64,000 bases of DNA from Limnohabitans lacus (GTDB taxonomy: Bacteria; Pseudomonadota; Gammaproteobacteria; Burkholderiales; Burkholderiaceae_C): the NCBI RefSeq assembly GCF_030053395.1, contig NZ_JASGBH010000008.1:112580-176579 (forward strand), in the 5' to 3' direction. This document shows positions 1 to 9,556 of this stretch, in pieces; the first letter of the stretch is position 1, and every line of letters starts with the position of its first letter. The position numbers and the translations under genes were made by a program. The notes beneath the pieces are model-generated. The model was given only the letters and a program-made list of their open reading frames with translations. It was not told the DNA's origin and searched no databases.

Positions 1-29
1 GCTGAGCGCCAAACGTTCACAGGATTTTC

Positions 30-329
30 ATGAGTGCATCCATCACCCCCCCTGAAGGCATCGACCCGCGCAAGGACAGCCTGATCGAATACCCCTCGAT
101 CTTCCCCATCAAGGTCATGGGCGCCATGGTCGACGGTTTTGCCGAAGCCATGGTGCAAGTGGCTTTGCAGTTTGACCCCGGCTTTGATGCTTCCACGATG
201 GAACTGCGCCCCAGCAAGGGCGGCAACTACTTGGGCGTGACGCTCAACATCACCGCCACCAGCCGGGCGCAGCTCGACGATTTGTACCGCGCTTTGACCG
301 GCCACCCCATGGTGAAAATCGTCCTTTGA
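30..329 (+). CDS. DUF493 (YbeD-like) protein
   Basis: A 99-residue protein of the YbeD/DUF493 family, a small ferredoxin-like fold that commonly sits immediately before lipB. The conserved C-terminal part ([28 protein letters not shown]) matches the family pattern of a beta strand followed by a helix. Its biochemical role is not established; in E. coli it is linked to lipoate metabolism by position only. The stop codon at 327-329 lies two bases before the lipB ATG, so the two are translationally close. An AGGA ribosome binding site lies about eight bases before the start. Length is normal for the family. Confidence 0.85.
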   Translation: MSASITPPEGIDPRKDSLIEYPSIFPIKVMGAMVDGFAEAMVQVALQFDPGFDASTMELRPSKGGNYLGVTLNITATSRAQLDDLYRALTGHPMVKIVL

Positions 330-331
330 CC

Positions 332-994
332 ATGCTCGTTCGCAACCTAGGGCGTGTGGACTACTTGCCGACCTACGAGGCCATGCAGGCTTTCACGGCG
401 CAGCGGCAAACCGACACGCCCAATGAACTGTGGGTGTGCGAGCACCCCCCTGTGTTCACCCAAGGCTTGGCGGGCCAAGCTTCACATCTCTTGATGCCTG
501 GCGACATCCCTGTGGTGCAAACCAATCGGGGCGGCCAGGTGACCTTTCATGGGCCCGGGCAGGTGATGGCTTACCCCTTGGTCAACCTGCAAAACGCGGG
601 CTACTACGTCAAGGAATACGTCTACAAACTCGAAGAGTCGGTCATCCGCACGCTAGGGCACTTCGGAGTGACCGGGCACCGTGTGGCGGGCGCTCCTGGC
701 ATTTATGTGCGCCTGGACGACCCGTTTAGCCACGCCGCATTGGTTGGCCCGGCCCTGCCCAGCGACCCCTTCAAAGGCCTGGGCAAGATCAGCGCCTTGG
801 GCATCAAAGTCAGCCGCCACTGTACCTACCACGGCGCCGCACTGAACGTGGCCATGGACCTGGAGCCCTTTGACCGCATCAACCCCTGCGGCTATGCAGG
901 ACTTAAAACCGTAGATCTTTCTACAATCGGGGTTGAAACCACTTGGGATGAAGCAGCCCAAGTGCTGGCCCAGCAGCTGGCCGCCCGTTTATGA
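332..994 (+). CDS. lipB: Octanoyltransferase LipB
   Basis: Transfers octanoate from octanoyl-ACP to the lipoyl domains of 2-oxoacid dehydrogenases and GcvH in the cytoplasm, the first step of endogenous lipoate synthesis. Visible family motifs are [12 protein letters not shown], the [12 protein letters not shown] segment carrying the catalytic lysine, and [11 protein letters not shown] carrying the catalytic cysteine. The protein is 220 residues, as expected. I chose ATG at 332; a TTG at 326 in the same frame would overlap the preceding stop. lipA follows after 46 bases, completing a classic lipoate operon. Confidence 0.93.
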   Translation: MLVRNLGRVDYLPTYEAMQAFTAQRQTDTPNELWVCEHPPVFTQGLAGQASHLLMPGDIPVVQTNRGGQVTFHGPGQVMAYPLVNLQNAGYYVKEYVYKLEESVIRTLGHFGVTGHRVAGAPGIYVRLDDPFSHAALVGPALPSDPFKGLGKISALGIKVSRHCTYHGAALNVAMDLEPFDRINPCGYAGLKTVDLSTIGVETTWDEAAQVLAQQLAARL

Positions 995-1040
995 CCATCG
1001 GCTTTGCGCGCAACGCAAAAGCCATGACCGAAAGACCCTG

Positions 1041-2036
1041 ATGAGCAACAACCCGACCGATCGCAACGTGGTGCGCGAAGCACAAAGCGTTGAAAACTAC
1101 GACCCTCTGGCCAAGCAAAAAGCCGCCGCCAAGCTCTCACGCATCCCGGTCAAGGTCGAACAGGCCGAAGTGCTCAAAAAGCCCGAATGGATCCGCGTCA
1201 AGGCCGGCTCCCCGACCACACGTTTTTATGAAATCAAAGACGTGTTGCGCGCCAACAAGCTGGTCACGGTGTGCGAAGAAGCCAGTTGCCCCAACATCGG
1301 CGAATGCTTTGGCAAGGGCACAGCCACTTTCATGATCATGGGCGACAAATGCACCCGCCGCTGCCCATTTTGCGACGTGGGCCATGGCCGCCCTGACCCA
1401 CTGGATGTGAACGAGCCCGACAACCTGGCCAAGACCATTGCGCAGCTCAAACTGCAGTACGTGGTCATCACCAGTGTCGACCGTGATGACCTGCGCGATG
1501 GCGGTGCAGGCCATTTTGTGGAATGCATTCGCAAGACACGCGAGCTGTCACCCACCACCCAGATCGAAGTGCTGGTGCCTGACTTCCGCGGCCGCGATGA
1601 CCGCGCGCTTGAAATCCTCATAGCCGCGCCACCCGATGTGATGAACCACAACATGGAAACCGTGCCACGCCTGTACAAAGAAGCACGCCCCGGCTCGGAC
1701 TACCAGTTCTCACTGAACCTGTTGAAAAAATTCAAGGCCTTGTTCCCGAACGTGCCCACCAAGAGCGGCCTGATGGTGGGCTTGGGCGAAACCGACGAAG
1801 AAATTCTGGAGGTCATGCGCGACATGCGCGCGCACAACATCGAGATGCTGACCATTGGCCAATACCTTGCCCCCAGCAACAGCCACCTGCCCGTGCGCCG
1901 CTACGTGCACCCCGACACCTTCAAGATGTTCGAAGCCAAAGCCTATGAAATGGGCTTCACACACGCTGCGGTCGGTGCCATGGTGCGTTCGAGCTACCAC
2001 GCTGACCAGCAAGCCCACGCAGCACTGAACCGCTGA
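1041..2036 (+). CDS. lipA: Lipoyl synthase LipA
   Basis: A radical SAM enzyme inserting two sulfurs into protein-bound octanoyl groups to form lipoyl cofactor. The two iron-sulfur cluster motifs are visible: [12 protein letters not shown] for the auxiliary sacrificial cluster and CTRRCPFC for the radical SAM cluster. The C-terminal RSSYHAD segment supplies the conserved serine ligand. Starting at ATG 1041 gives 331 residues, the usual length; the frame is open further upstream but that part overlaps lipB and has no LipA character. It converges on ptsI, with 26 bases between the stop codons. Confidence 0.95.
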   Translation: MSNNPTDRNVVREAQSVENYDPLAKQKAAAKLSRIPVKVEQAEVLKKPEWIRVKAGSPTTRFYEIKDVLRANKLVTVCEEASCPNIGECFGKGTATFMIMGDKCTRRCPFCDVGHGRPDPLDVNEPDNLAKTIAQLKLQYVVITSVDRDDLRDGGAGHFVECIRKTRELSPTTQIEVLVPDFRGRDDRALEILIAAPPDVMNHNMETVPRLYKEARPGSDYQFSLNLLKKFKALFPNVPTKSGLMVGLGETDEEILEVMRDMRAHNIEMLTIGQYLAPSNSHLPVRRYVHPDTFKMFEAKAYEMGFTHAAVGAMVRSSYHADQQAHAALNR

Positions 2037-2062
2037 ACCTCCAAGGCGGCCAAGCCACTGCC

Positions 2063-3820
2063 TCAGCGCGTGGCGGGCATCAGCGTCGCAGGCTCATCGG
2101 ACGCCAGGACTTCTTGGGCCCACAGCGCCAGCTTGGCGGTGTCCGAGCGCAAGACCTGGTGCTTGATGGACAAAACCTGTGAAGGGTGCATCGAAAAACT
2201 GCGCAGACCCAAACCCAAAAGCAAACGGGTCATGGTCACATCGCCGGCCATCTCGCCGCACACCGACACGCCTTTGCCTTGCCTGACGCATTCGGCGATC
2301 GTGTCGGCCACCAGACGCAGCACGGCGGGGTGAAGCGGGTCGTACAAGTGCGCCACCGATTCATCGGCCCGGTCAATGGCCAGGGTGTACTGGATCAAAT
2401 CGTTGGTGCCGATCGACAGGAAGTCGAAGTACTTGAGGAACAAGCGCAAGGACAAGGCGGCTGCGGGAATTTCGATCATGGCGCCCAGGTGCACGGGGCC
2501 ATAGGCCACGCCTCGACGGTCCAGGTCTTGCCTGGCCTGATCGATCAAGGCAATGGTCTGACGGATCTCGCTGCCGTGGGCCAGCATGGGGATCAACAAA
2601 TTGACTTTGCCATGCGCCGCAGCGCGCAAGATGGCACGCAGCTGCGTGAGGAACATGGAAGGGTCTGCCAGGCTCCAGCGGATGGCGCGCAAACCCAGGG
2701 CCGGGTTCAGGTGCGCCGCATCGTGTCGGGCTTCGTCCAGCGGCTTGTCGGCCCCCACGTCCACCGTGCGGATCGTCACTGGCAAGCCATTCATGCCATC
2801 GACGGCGCGGCGATAGGCCTCGTATTGTTCGTCCTCGCCGGGCAGGTTGCCCTGACGGCCCATGAACAAAAATTCACTGCGGAACAGGCCGACACCCACA
2901 GCGCCCGCGTTGATGGCGGCTTCGGTGTCTTCGGGCATCTCGATGTTGGCCAACAGTTCGATTTTTTGACCATCCAGCGTGATCGCTGGCGTGTGACGCA
3001 AGCGGGCCAGGCGTTCACGCTCCAGGTCGCCTTGTCGTTGTTTGAAACCATAGTCGGCCAAGATGATGGGCGACGGGTCCACGATGACCACACCGGCGTC
3101 ACCGTCAATGATGACCCAGTCGTCTTGCTTGACCAACTGGCTGGCACTGCGCGCACCCACCACCGCCGGAATGTCCAGGCTGCGGGCCACGATGGCGGTG
3201 TGTGAGGTTTTCCCCCCCACATCCGTGACAAAACCGGCGAACACACTTTGCTTGAACTGCAGCATGTCTGCGGGCGACAAGTCATGCGCCACCAGCACCA
3301 AGGGCACATCCATGGTGTCGCCCAATTGCAGCTCTTGCTGGGGCCTTGCGGGGCGTTTGGCCTGTGTCACCAAGGAGCTCGTGCCTTTGAGGCAATGCAA
3401 GACCCGCTCTGCCACTTGCTCCATGTCGGCTTTGCGTTCCCGCAGATAGGGGTCTTCCATCTCGTCAAACTGGCGCGCGATGATTTCCAGCTGGCTGGTC
3501 AGCGCCCATTCGGCGTTGTACAGCCGCTCTTCGATCCACAAGCGCACCCCAGAGGTGAGCTCGACGTCTTGCAGCAGCATCAGGTGCACATCGAGCAAAG
3601 CCACCAGCTCGTGCGGCGCATCCTTGGGCATGTCTTTTTGCAAACGCTGCAATTCATCGACCACCTCGTCGCGGGCTTTGCGCAGACGCTCGATCTCGCT
3701 GGCCACTTGGTCGGGCTTAATGAAGTAGTGGGCCACATCGACCCGGCTGGACGCGACCAGCACCGCACGCCCGATGGCAATGCCCCGCGCAACCGCCAAA
3801 CCATGGATGCTGAAGGTCAT
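2063..3820 (-). CDS. ptsI: PTS enzyme I
   Basis: Autophosphorylates from phosphoenolpyruvate and passes the phosphate to HPr. The phosphorylatable histidine is His207 in GGKTSHTAIVARS, followed by the C-terminal PEP-binding TIM barrel with SIGTNDLIQY and VCGEMAGD motifs. At 585 residues it is a full-length enzyme I without extra domains. It follows HPr after 34 bases on the minus strand. With EIIA and HPr but no EIIB or EIIC gene in the window, it looks like part of the regulatory PTS known from betaproteobacteria rather than a sugar uptake system. Confidence 0.95.
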   Translation of the reverse strand: MTFSIHGLAVARGIAIGRAVLVASSRVDVAHYFIKPDQVASEIERLRKARDEVVDELQRLQKDMPKDAPHELVALLDVHLMLLQDVELTSGVRLWIEERLYNAEWALTSQLEIIARQFDEMEDPYLRERKADMEQVAERVLHCLKGTSSLVTQAKRPARPQQELQLGDTMDVPLVLVAHDLSPADMLQFKQSVFAGFVTDVGGKTSHTAIVARSLDIPAVVGARSASQLVKQDDWVIIDGDAGVVIVDPSPIILADYGFKQRQGDLERERLARLRHTPAITLDGQKIELLANIEMPEDTEAAINAGAVGVGLFRSEFLFMGRQGNLPGEDEQYEAYRRAVDGMNGLPVTIRTVDVGADKPLDEARHDAAHLNPALGLRAIRWSLADPSMFLTQLRAILRAAAHGKVNLLIPMLAHGSEIRQTIALIDQARQDLDRRGVAYGPVHLGAMIEIPAAALSLRLFLKYFDFLSIGTNDLIQYTLAIDRADESVAHLYDPLHPAVLRLVADTIAECVRQGKGVSVCGEMAGDVTMTRLLLGLGLRSFSMHPSQVLSIKHQVLRSDTAKLALWAQEVLASDEPATLMPATR

Positions 3821-3854
3821 GCGCTCACCTCATGGGGCGTGCAAGAGGTGTGCT

Positions 3855-4124
3855 TCATTCGCCCTCGCCAAATTTGTCGGCCATCAATGCCAGCAATGCG
3901 TCCAGGGCTTCCTGATCGCGCTCGCCATTCGTCTCCAACGTCACTTCGCTGCCCAGGCCTGCGGCCAGCATCATCACGCCCATGATGCTTTTGGCATTGA
4001 TGCGACGTTCGCCCTTGCTGAGCCACACTTCGCAAGGAAAACTGCCCGCCAGCTTGGTCAGCTTGGCCGATGCGCGGGCGTGCAGGCCCAGTTTATTGCT
4101 GATGGTCGTGGTGGCTTGGGGCAT
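3855..4124 (-). CDS. ptsH: Phosphocarrier protein HPr
   Basis: Small cytoplasmic phosphate carrier between enzyme I and EIIA. His15 lies in the canonical NKLGLHARASAKL context, and Ser46 lies in AKSIMGVMMLAA, the regulatory site for HPr kinase in organisms that have one. No hprK gene is present in this window. At 89 residues it is full length. Its start overlaps the 3' end of the EIIA gene by 32 bases, which suggests translational coupling inside the PTS operon. Confidence 0.95.
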   Translation of the reverse strand: MPQATTTISNKLGLHARASAKLTKLAGSFPCEVWLSKGERRINAKSIMGVMMLAAGLGSEVTLETNGERDQEALDALLALMADKFGEGE

Positions 4125-4536
4125 GTCTCTTTCCTGTTTGATTTTGGGGGGCGGTGCTGCCCACGCTCATGACGCCTTGGGTGCCGCCAGCCTGTGCGCG
4201 GGTCACCAATTGGTCCAGACCTTCGTGCCGGTAGCACACACTGCGCAGCAACATGGGCAAATTGGCACCCGCCACCAAGCGGGTGTGGACACTGTCGTTC
4301 AATTGTTGCGCCACATTACAAGGCGTGGCCCCGAAGACGTCGCTCAGCAGCAAAACTTCTTCGCAGCCCAGTTGGTCCATGGCCCGGCGTGCGTCGGCCA
4401 GGCTGACTTCGGGGGCATCGTTGGGCAACACATCGATGGCCAAAACGCCCGATGCACAGTCAGGAAAGACGTGCAAGGCACATTCGCGCAAAGCGGTGGC
4501 CAAGGGTGCGTGGGCGATGATGAGGATGCCGATCAT
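4093..4536 (-). CDS. PTS EIIA, mannose family
   Basis: A 147-residue stand-alone EIIA of the mannose/sorbose superfamily. The N-terminus MIGILIIAHAPLATAL carries the predicted phosphorylation site His9, and LLLSDVFGATPCNVAQ is the second family hallmark. Single EIIA-Man proteins next to ptsH and ptsI are known as regulatory outputs in betaproteobacteria. ATG at 4536 was chosen because the family N-terminus begins there; the open frame further upstream is unrelated. A GATAAT box lies nine bases before the ATG, so an internal promoter giving a very short leader is possible. Confidence 0.9.
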   Translation of the reverse strand: MIGILIIAHAPLATALRECALHVFPDCASGVLAIDVLPNDAPEVSLADARRAMDQLGCEEVLLLSDVFGATPCNVAQQLNDSVHTRLVAGANLPMLLRSVCYRHEGLDQLVTRAQAGGTQGVMSVGSTAPQNQTGKRHAPSHHDHQQ

Positions 4537-4546
4537 GAGGGTTTGA

Positions 4547-5800
4547 TTATCGGGTCTGATCGGGCCGGCTGAGCACAAAATACAACCAAGACACAAAGGA
4601 ACACAGCGCAAAGCCGGCCATGGCCACTTGGTAGGCGGCCGGTTTGTCCAGGCCAGCAGCGCGGGCAAAGTCAACCACCAGCCCAATGCCCCACTGCACC
4701 ACAAAAATACCTGCAAAAATCACCAGGTTGTAGGCCGACAAAGCCCGCCCCGCCAGATGCGAGGGAAACGCCATGCCCACGGCGGGCTGCGCCAGCGCCA
4801 CAAAGGTGCTGCACACACAAAACAAGGCCAATGTTGCCGCCGCGGCATCGCCCAAAGACGGACCGTGCCAGATCAAATAGGCCAGCACCGCGAAGGTCAA
4901 GGGCAAGCCCCAGGCGATCAGCCGGTCGGCATGGATGCCGCGCCTGGCCAGTTTCGGCGTGACCAGGCCCCACAGCCAAAAGCTCACCAACATGCTCAGG
5001 TTGATGGCAAACAAGCCCGTCGCTGCCTCTTGGGCCGACCAGCCGACCACCTGTGTCATCCAAGGGCCCGCCCACAAGGTTTGAATGGCCACCATGCCGC
5101 CGTAACTGAAGAAACCAATCGGCGTCATGCGCCAGAAATATCGGTTGCGCCAGATCTCGCGGTACGAGCCATCGTCGTCCACCGGCGTGCTGGCGCTTGG
5201 GGCTTGTGCGGTTTGCCACCGAGGCACCAACAGCGCGATCAACACCATCGCCACCGCGATCATGATGCCCAGCATCAGAAACAAAGCGCGCCAGCCCCAG
5301 ATCGGCATCAGCCACTGCACAGGCAAAGTGGCGGCCACCATGCCAAAGGAGCCGGTCATCAGCATCCAGGAGTTGGTGCGCAACTGGGTGGGTGCGTCAA
5401 ACCAACGCCGGTAGCCGGTCAACGGGGCCATCAGGCAAGCGCTCACGCCCATGCCGCACAGCACACGGGCGGCCAGCAAGCCTTGGAAACTCTCGGCCTT
5501 GGCAAAGGCCAGACAACCCAGCACCGCCACCGACAGGAAAGCCAAAATGACCTTTTTGGGGCCATGCCTGTCCAGCCAACGGCCCAGCGGCAACTGAGTC
5601 AGTGAAAAACCCAAAAAGTAGCCGCCAGCCAGCAAGCCCAGATCTTGGGCATTGAGCTGGAATTCGGTGGTCAGCGTGGGCGACAAGGTGGCCGTGATGG
5701 CCCGGACCAAGGCCGAAAAGAAATAGGCCAAGGCGAAGGCCAAAAAGACCACCACCGCCATGCGGCGTGGCAAATGTTCTGCATGTGTCTGCGTGCTCAT
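4547..5800 (-). CDS. MFS transporter
   Basis: A 417-residue major facilitator superfamily protein with about twelve hydrophobic segments. The loop motif GRWLDRHGPKK between segments 2 and 3 is the family signature A. The substrate cannot be told from sequence. It lies ten bases upstream of the EIIA start and its own ATG overlaps the stop of the lipoprotein gene by four bases (ATGA), so lipoprotein, transporter and PTS genes could be one transcript. Whether the PTS controls this carrier is speculation. Confidence 0.85.
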   Translation of the reverse strand: MSTQTHAEHLPRRMAVVVFLAFALAYFFSALVRAITATLSPTLTTEFQLNAQDLGLLAGGYFLGFSLTQLPLGRWLDRHGPKKVILAFLSVAVLGCLAFAKAESFQGLLAARVLCGMGVSACLMAPLTGYRRWFDAPTQLRTNSWMLMTGSFGMVAATLPVQWLMPIWGWRALFLMLGIMIAVAMVLIALLVPRWQTAQAPSASTPVDDDGSYREIWRNRYFWRMTPIGFFSYGGMVAIQTLWAGPWMTQVVGWSAQEAATGLFAINLSMLVSFWLWGLVTPKLARRGIHADRLIAWGLPLTFAVLAYLIWHGPSLGDAAAATLALFCVCSTFVALAQPAVGMAFPSHLAGRALSAYNLVIFAGIFVVQWGIGLVVDFARAAGLDKPAAYQVAMAGFALCSFVSWLYFVLSRPDQTR

Positions 5801-6345
5801 GGACGAATCCCATCAAACAATGTTGTGGCCAATTCAGACGAATCGCGCCGGTCGTACACCACGGCATGCACCACGCGCACATGGTCACCTTCGGCCACAG
5901 CACCCCAAACCGCCTGCAAATTCACCGCCTGACCATCGGGACTTTGGCCTGAGGCCTGCACCCGAGACGCACTGGCCAGTGGCAAGAAACCAGGCCGCGA
6001 CCAGGCTTGTTGCTGTTTGGCGGACAAAGGTTGCGCCACACCCGCATGGCTGAGTGTTGCCTGCTGCCAACCGGCCAAGATGGCTTGTGCATCGGCCCCA
6101 GCGGGCAGCGGCGCGGTCATCACGGCCACCATGGCACCCCCACTTTCACAACCGGCCACCTGCAAATCCACCGGCATCCCCCCCAGGGGCACGGACCGGG
6201 TGGTGCGGTCCGGTTTGCAAGGCAGTTGCGCTTTGAGGACAGCCCCCTCAAAGCCGACTTCGCGCCAGTTTTGATCTGGGCTGCAAGCGCCCAACAAGAG
6301 AACGCCGGACAGGCTGGCCACCAGGGCCTTGGAATGGATTCGCAT
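5797..6345 (-). CDS. Small lipoprotein, unknown function
   Basis: A 182-residue protein that begins with a signal peptide and a lipobox (VLLLGAC, Cys21), so it is probably anchored in the outer membrane or inner membrane facing the periplasm. I do not recognise a named family; the mature part is rich in short hydrophobic strands. ATG at 6345 was chosen because it begins the signal peptide. A GATAAT -10 box lies six bases before this ATG and no Shine-Dalgarno is seen, suggesting a leaderless mRNA. It diverges from the CoA-transferase gene across 52 bases. Confidence 0.65.
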   Translation of the reverse strand: MRIHSKALVASLSGVLLLGACSPDQNWREVGFEGAVLKAQLPCKPDRTTRSVPLGGMPVDLQVAGCESGGAMVAVMTAPLPAGADAQAILAGWQQATLSHAGVAQPLSAKQQQAWSRPGFLPLASASRVQASGQSPDGQAVNLQAVWGAVAEGDHVRVVHAVVYDRRDSSELATTLFDGIRP

Positions 6346-6397
6346 GGGGTGATTATCCTGATCAGCCGCGGTCTTGGTTTTTCGCGACAATGGCCCC

Positions 6398-7642
6398 ATG
6401 AATTCACTCGATGGCATCCGCGTTCTCGACCTGTCCCGCGTATTGGCAGGCCCTTGGTGTACACAAACGTTGGCCGACCTTGGCGCCGACGTGATCAAGA
6501 TCGAACGCCCCGGCAGTGGCGACGACACCCGCAGCTGGGGGCCGCCCTTCTTGAAAGACGCCCAAGGGCAAGACACGGCCGAAGCCGCGTACTACTTGGG
6601 CGCCAACCGCAACAAACGCTCGGTCACCTGCGACATCGCCCAGCCCGAAGGCCAGGCCATGATCCGCGAATTGGTCAAGCACTGCCATGTGTTTGTTGAA
6701 AACTTCAAAGTGGGTGACATGGCCCGTTACGGCTTGGACTTTGCCAGCCTGAGTGCCATCAACCCACGGCTGGTGTATTGCAGCGTGACCGGTTTTGGCC
6801 AGACCGGCCCCTACCGCGAGCGTGCAGGTTACGACTACGCCGTTCAAGGCATTGGCGGCTTGATGAGTGTGACCGGCGAGCGCGATGACCTGGGCGGCGG
6901 CCCGCAAAAGGTGGGCGTGGCGGTGGCAGACCTGTTCACCGGCATGTACGCCACGGTTTCCATCTTGGCAGCCCTGCGCCACGCCGAGCGCACGGGCGAA
7001 GGCCAGCACGTGGACATGGCCTTGCTCGACACCCAAGTGGCGATGCTGGCCAATCTGGGCTCCAACTACCTGGTCAGTGGCAAGGTGCCGGGCCGCGCTG
7101 GCAACGCCCACCAAAACATCGTGCCTTACCAAGTGTTTGAAGTGCAAGCCCCTGAAGGCTCCGCACCAGGTACACGTGACCACCTGATTCTGGCTGTGGG
7201 CAACGACGGTCAATTTGCCAAATTCTGCGCGGTAGCCGGTCGGCCCGAGATTGCCCAAGACCCGCGCTATGCCTTGAATGCGGACCGGGTGCGTCACCGC
7301 GCCGAGTTGGTGCCTCTGCTGGAAGCCATCATGCTCACCCGCACCAAAGCCCAATGGTTGCCCGCGCTGGAAGCCGCCAAAGTCCCTTGTGGCGCGATCA
7401 ACCACTTGGGTGAGGTGTTTGAAGACCCGCAGGTGCGCGAACGAGGCATGGTCACCGACTGGGTTCACCCCGTCAAACCCGATTTGCGCTTGGTGTCCAG
7501 CCCCATCAAGATGAGCCGCACCCCGGTGCGCCAAGACTTGCCGCCGCCCATGCTGGGCCAACACACCCAAGAAGTGCTGACCGAAGTGCTGGGCTGGTCG
7601 ACCGAACAGCTGGGGCCCTTGCGCGGCAAAGGGGTGATTTGA
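6398..7642 (+). CDS. CaiB/BaiF family III CoA-transferase
   Basis: A 414-residue family III acyl-CoA transferase. It opens with LDGIRVLDLSRVLAGPWCTQ, the family signature, and the catalytic aspartate is Asp178 in ADLFTGMYA. These enzymes move CoA between carboxylic acids in the cytoplasm; the substrate pair (formyl, carnitine, succinyl or other) cannot be assigned. The ATG at 6398 follows a GACAAT box by six bases and has no clear ribosome binding site. The stop overlaps the start of the hydrolase gene by one base, so the two are co-translated. Confidence 0.88.
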   Translation: MNSLDGIRVLDLSRVLAGPWCTQTLADLGADVIKIERPGSGDDTRSWGPPFLKDAQGQDTAEAAYYLGANRNKRSVTCDIAQPEGQAMIRELVKHCHVFVENFKVGDMARYGLDFASLSAINPRLVYCSVTGFGQTGPYRERAGYDYAVQGIGGLMSVTGERDDLGGGPQKVGVAVADLFTGMYATVSILAALRHAERTGEGQHVDMALLDTQVAMLANLGSNYLVSGKVPGRAGNAHQNIVPYQVFEVQAPEGSAPGTRDHLILAVGNDGQFAKFCAVAGRPEIAQDPRYALNADRVRHRAELVPLLEAIMLTRTKAQWLPALEAAKVPCGAINHLGEVFEDPQVRERGMVTDWVHPVKPDLRLVSSPIKMSRTPVRQDLPPPMLGQHTQEVLTEVLGWSTEQLGPLRGKGVI

Positions 7643-8373
7643 TGGCCCACTTCCTTCTGGTCCATGGCGCCTGGCATGGCGCTTGGTGCTGGCAGCGGGT
7701 GTTGACGCCTTTGATTCAAGCAGGGCACCGCGCCCATGCCGTCACTTTGACAGGGGTAGGCGAGCGCTCGCATTTGCTTCGTCCGGGCATTGACTTGGAG
7801 ACGCATATCCAAGATGTGATGTCGGCCATGGATGCCGAGGAAATGGACGGTGTGGTCTTGGTGGTGCACTCCTATGCCGGCATGATTGGCACCGCCGTGG
7901 CAGACCGCCGACCCGAGCGCCTTCGTCATCTGGTCTATTTGGATGCTGTTTTGCCTGCGCCTGGCGAAAGCTGGAGCAGCACCCATGCACCTGAAACCCG
8001 CGCGGCACGCATGGCTGCATCTCAGGCAGACCCTTTGCACAGTTTCCCTGCACCCGATCCGGCTGTTTTCGGCTTGTCCGGTGTTGACCACGCGTGGGTC
8101 GCTCGGCGCCAAACCCGGCATCCGGGCGGCCCCTATGCGCAGGTGCTGAACTTTGAACCCCAGAGGGTGGCGTCAGTGGCGCGCACCTTCATCAACTGCA
8201 CACAGCCACCCTTGGCCACGATCGATGTCAGCCGGCAACGCATGCTGGATCCGCAGTTTTGGGACGGCCATTGGCTGCCCGGCTCACGGGTTTTGGACAT
8301 GCACACCGGCCACGACCCCATGGTCAGCGCCCCCGAGGAGCTGACCCGTTTGCTGATGGACTGCACGCGCTGA
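7642..8373 (+). CDS. Alpha/beta hydrolase, esterase-like
   Basis: A 243-residue alpha/beta hydrolase of the plant methylesterase/hydroxynitrile-lyase-like group. The N-terminal FLLVHGAWHGAWCW holds the oxyanion segment, HSYAGM holds the nucleophilic serine, and the acid-histidine pair lies in the last third (HTGHDPM region). It has no signal peptide, so it acts in the cytoplasm on an unknown ester. ATG at 7642 overlaps the CoA-transferase stop (TGATG). The coupling suggests a short catabolic operon, but no substrate can be named. Confidence 0.82.
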   Translation: MAHFLLVHGAWHGAWCWQRVLTPLIQAGHRAHAVTLTGVGERSHLLRPGIDLETHIQDVMSAMDAEEMDGVVLVVHSYAGMIGTAVADRRPERLRHLVYLDAVLPAPGESWSSTHAPETRAARMAASQADPLHSFPAPDPAVFGLSGVDHAWVARRQTRHPGGPYAQVLNFEPQRVASVARTFINCTQPPLATIDVSRQRMLDPQFWDGHWLPGSRVLDMHTGHDPMVSAPEELTRLLMDCTR

Positions 8374-8391
8374 GCTGGCGGTGCTCAGCGC
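8370..8391. other. Stem-loop after hydrolase gene
   Basis: CGCTGAGC and GCTCAGCG form an eight-base stem overlapping the hydrolase stop codon. No T-run follows, so it is at most a weak or Rho-assisted terminator or an mRNA 3' stabiliser. Confidence 0.35.
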
Positions 8392-8467
8392 AACGGGCCC
8401 ACGTCTGACCTCATGACGCAATGCCCCAAGGGTTCACGGCCATGCCCTTGGCCTTAAACTCTTGGCG

Positions 8468-8992
8468 ATGATGCAATTGAACTTTTCACGGAATTGGCGG
8501 CTTTTTTCAAACCGCTTGTGCTTTTGGCTGAGCGCCTTGACTCTGGTCAGCCTGCTGAGCGCTTGCGCTTCAGACCGCGCGCCCGAATCTTCATACGTTT
8601 TGCTCGATGGCTCGAAAATCTCCACGTCGCAATTGCAAGGCAAAGTATTTTTGGTGAATTTCTGGGCCACCAGCTGCACCACTTGTGTGGCCGAAATGCC
8701 CGAATTGATCGCCACCCACAACAAATTCAAGGAGCGGGGATTTGAAACCCTGGCCGTGGCCATGAGCTACGACCCACCGAGCTATGTGGTGAACTTTGCC
8801 CAAACCCGCCAACTGCCTTTCAAAGTGGCCATTGATAACACGGGGGCGGCCGCCAAGGCCTGGGGCGAGATTCAACTGACGCCCACCACGTTTGTGGTCA
8901 ACAAACGCGGTGAGATCGTCAAACGGTATGTCGGCACACCCAACTTCAGCGAACTGCACCAACTGATCGAGCAATTGCTGAGTGCATCCTGA
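8468..8992 (+). CDS. TlpA-like thiol-disulfide lipoprotein
   Basis: A 174-residue TlpA/ResA-family thioredoxin-fold protein. It has a signal peptide with a lipobox (LLSAC, Cys33), so it is membrane anchored facing the periplasm. The redox motif is Cys70-Thr-Thr-Cys73 in WATSCTTCVAEMP, and the cis-proline region LTPTTFVV is intact. Likely roles are cytochrome c maturation or periplasmic disulfide reduction, consistent with the cytochrome genes just downstream. Two ATGs are in tandem at 8468 and 8471. A TAAACT box lies seven bases before the first, with no Shine-Dalgarno. Confidence 0.82.
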   Translation: MMQLNFSRNWRLFSNRLCFWLSALTLVSLLSACASDRAPESSYVLLDGSKISTSQLQGKVFLVNFWATSCTTCVAEMPELIATHNKFKERGFETLAVAMSYDPPSYVVNFAQTRQLPFKVAIDNTGAAAKAWGEIQLTPTTFVVNKRGEIVKRYVGTPNFSELHQLIEQLLSAS

Positions 8993-9023
8993 ACGGGCAT
9001 GGCGCCTCGTTCAGGCAAAGGCT

Positions 9024-9479
9024 TCAGTCTTTTCTGAAAGTGTCGTGGCAAGCTTTGCAGCTTGCGGCAGCTGGACCAAAGGCCGCTTTGAGCGCGTCCA
9101 CATTGCCCGCTTTGGCCGCCACATTGAGTTTGCCAATTTCAGCTTGCATCTTGTCCGATGCTTCCTTGAATTTGGCTGCATCCTTCCAGATTTCAGGCTT
9201 GGCTCGGGTTTCGCCTTTGTCTGTGCCTTCGCCAAAGGCTGCCCAAGGCAATTTGGCCAATGCAGCCACCAAGTCTGCGTTCTCCACAGCGGCTTTGGCG
9301 TCATAAGGCGCCCGGCCACTGGCCATGGCACCCAAACGACCGAAATGCGCGCCCATCACCGTGAAGCTGGCTTTTCGGTATTTGACCGCGTCTTCGGGTT
9401 TGGCAAATTGCGCATGGGCTGGCACGCTCGCGGCCAGTGTCATGCACACTGCGGCAGTCACTTGAATCAGATTTTTCAT
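9024..9479 (-). CDS. Cytochrome c' / c556 family protein
   Basis: A 151-residue periplasmic cytochrome with an N-terminal signal peptide ending near AHA. The single haem site Cys141-Lys-Ala-Cys144-His145 is at the extreme C-terminus, the hallmark of class II (four-helix bundle) cytochromes c. The mature protein is mostly helical and lysine-rich. A GGAG ribosome binding site precedes the ATG. It is transcribed divergently from the cytochrome b561 gene, which may be its membrane electron donor; that link is inference. Confidence 0.9.
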   Translation of the reverse strand: MKNLIQVTAAVCMTLAASVPAHAQFAKPEDAVKYRKASFTVMGAHFGRLGAMASGRAPYDAKAAVENADLVAALAKLPWAAFGEGTDKGETRAKPEIWKDAAKFKEASDKMQAEIGKLNVAAKAGNVDALKAAFGPAAASCKACHDTFRKD

Positions 9480-9556
9480 GGCGTCTCCAATAGGTCTGGG
9501 TTGGCGAATGTTGTGTTTACACTCGATTCAGTCTCGCACATTTCCAACAGGTCTGC

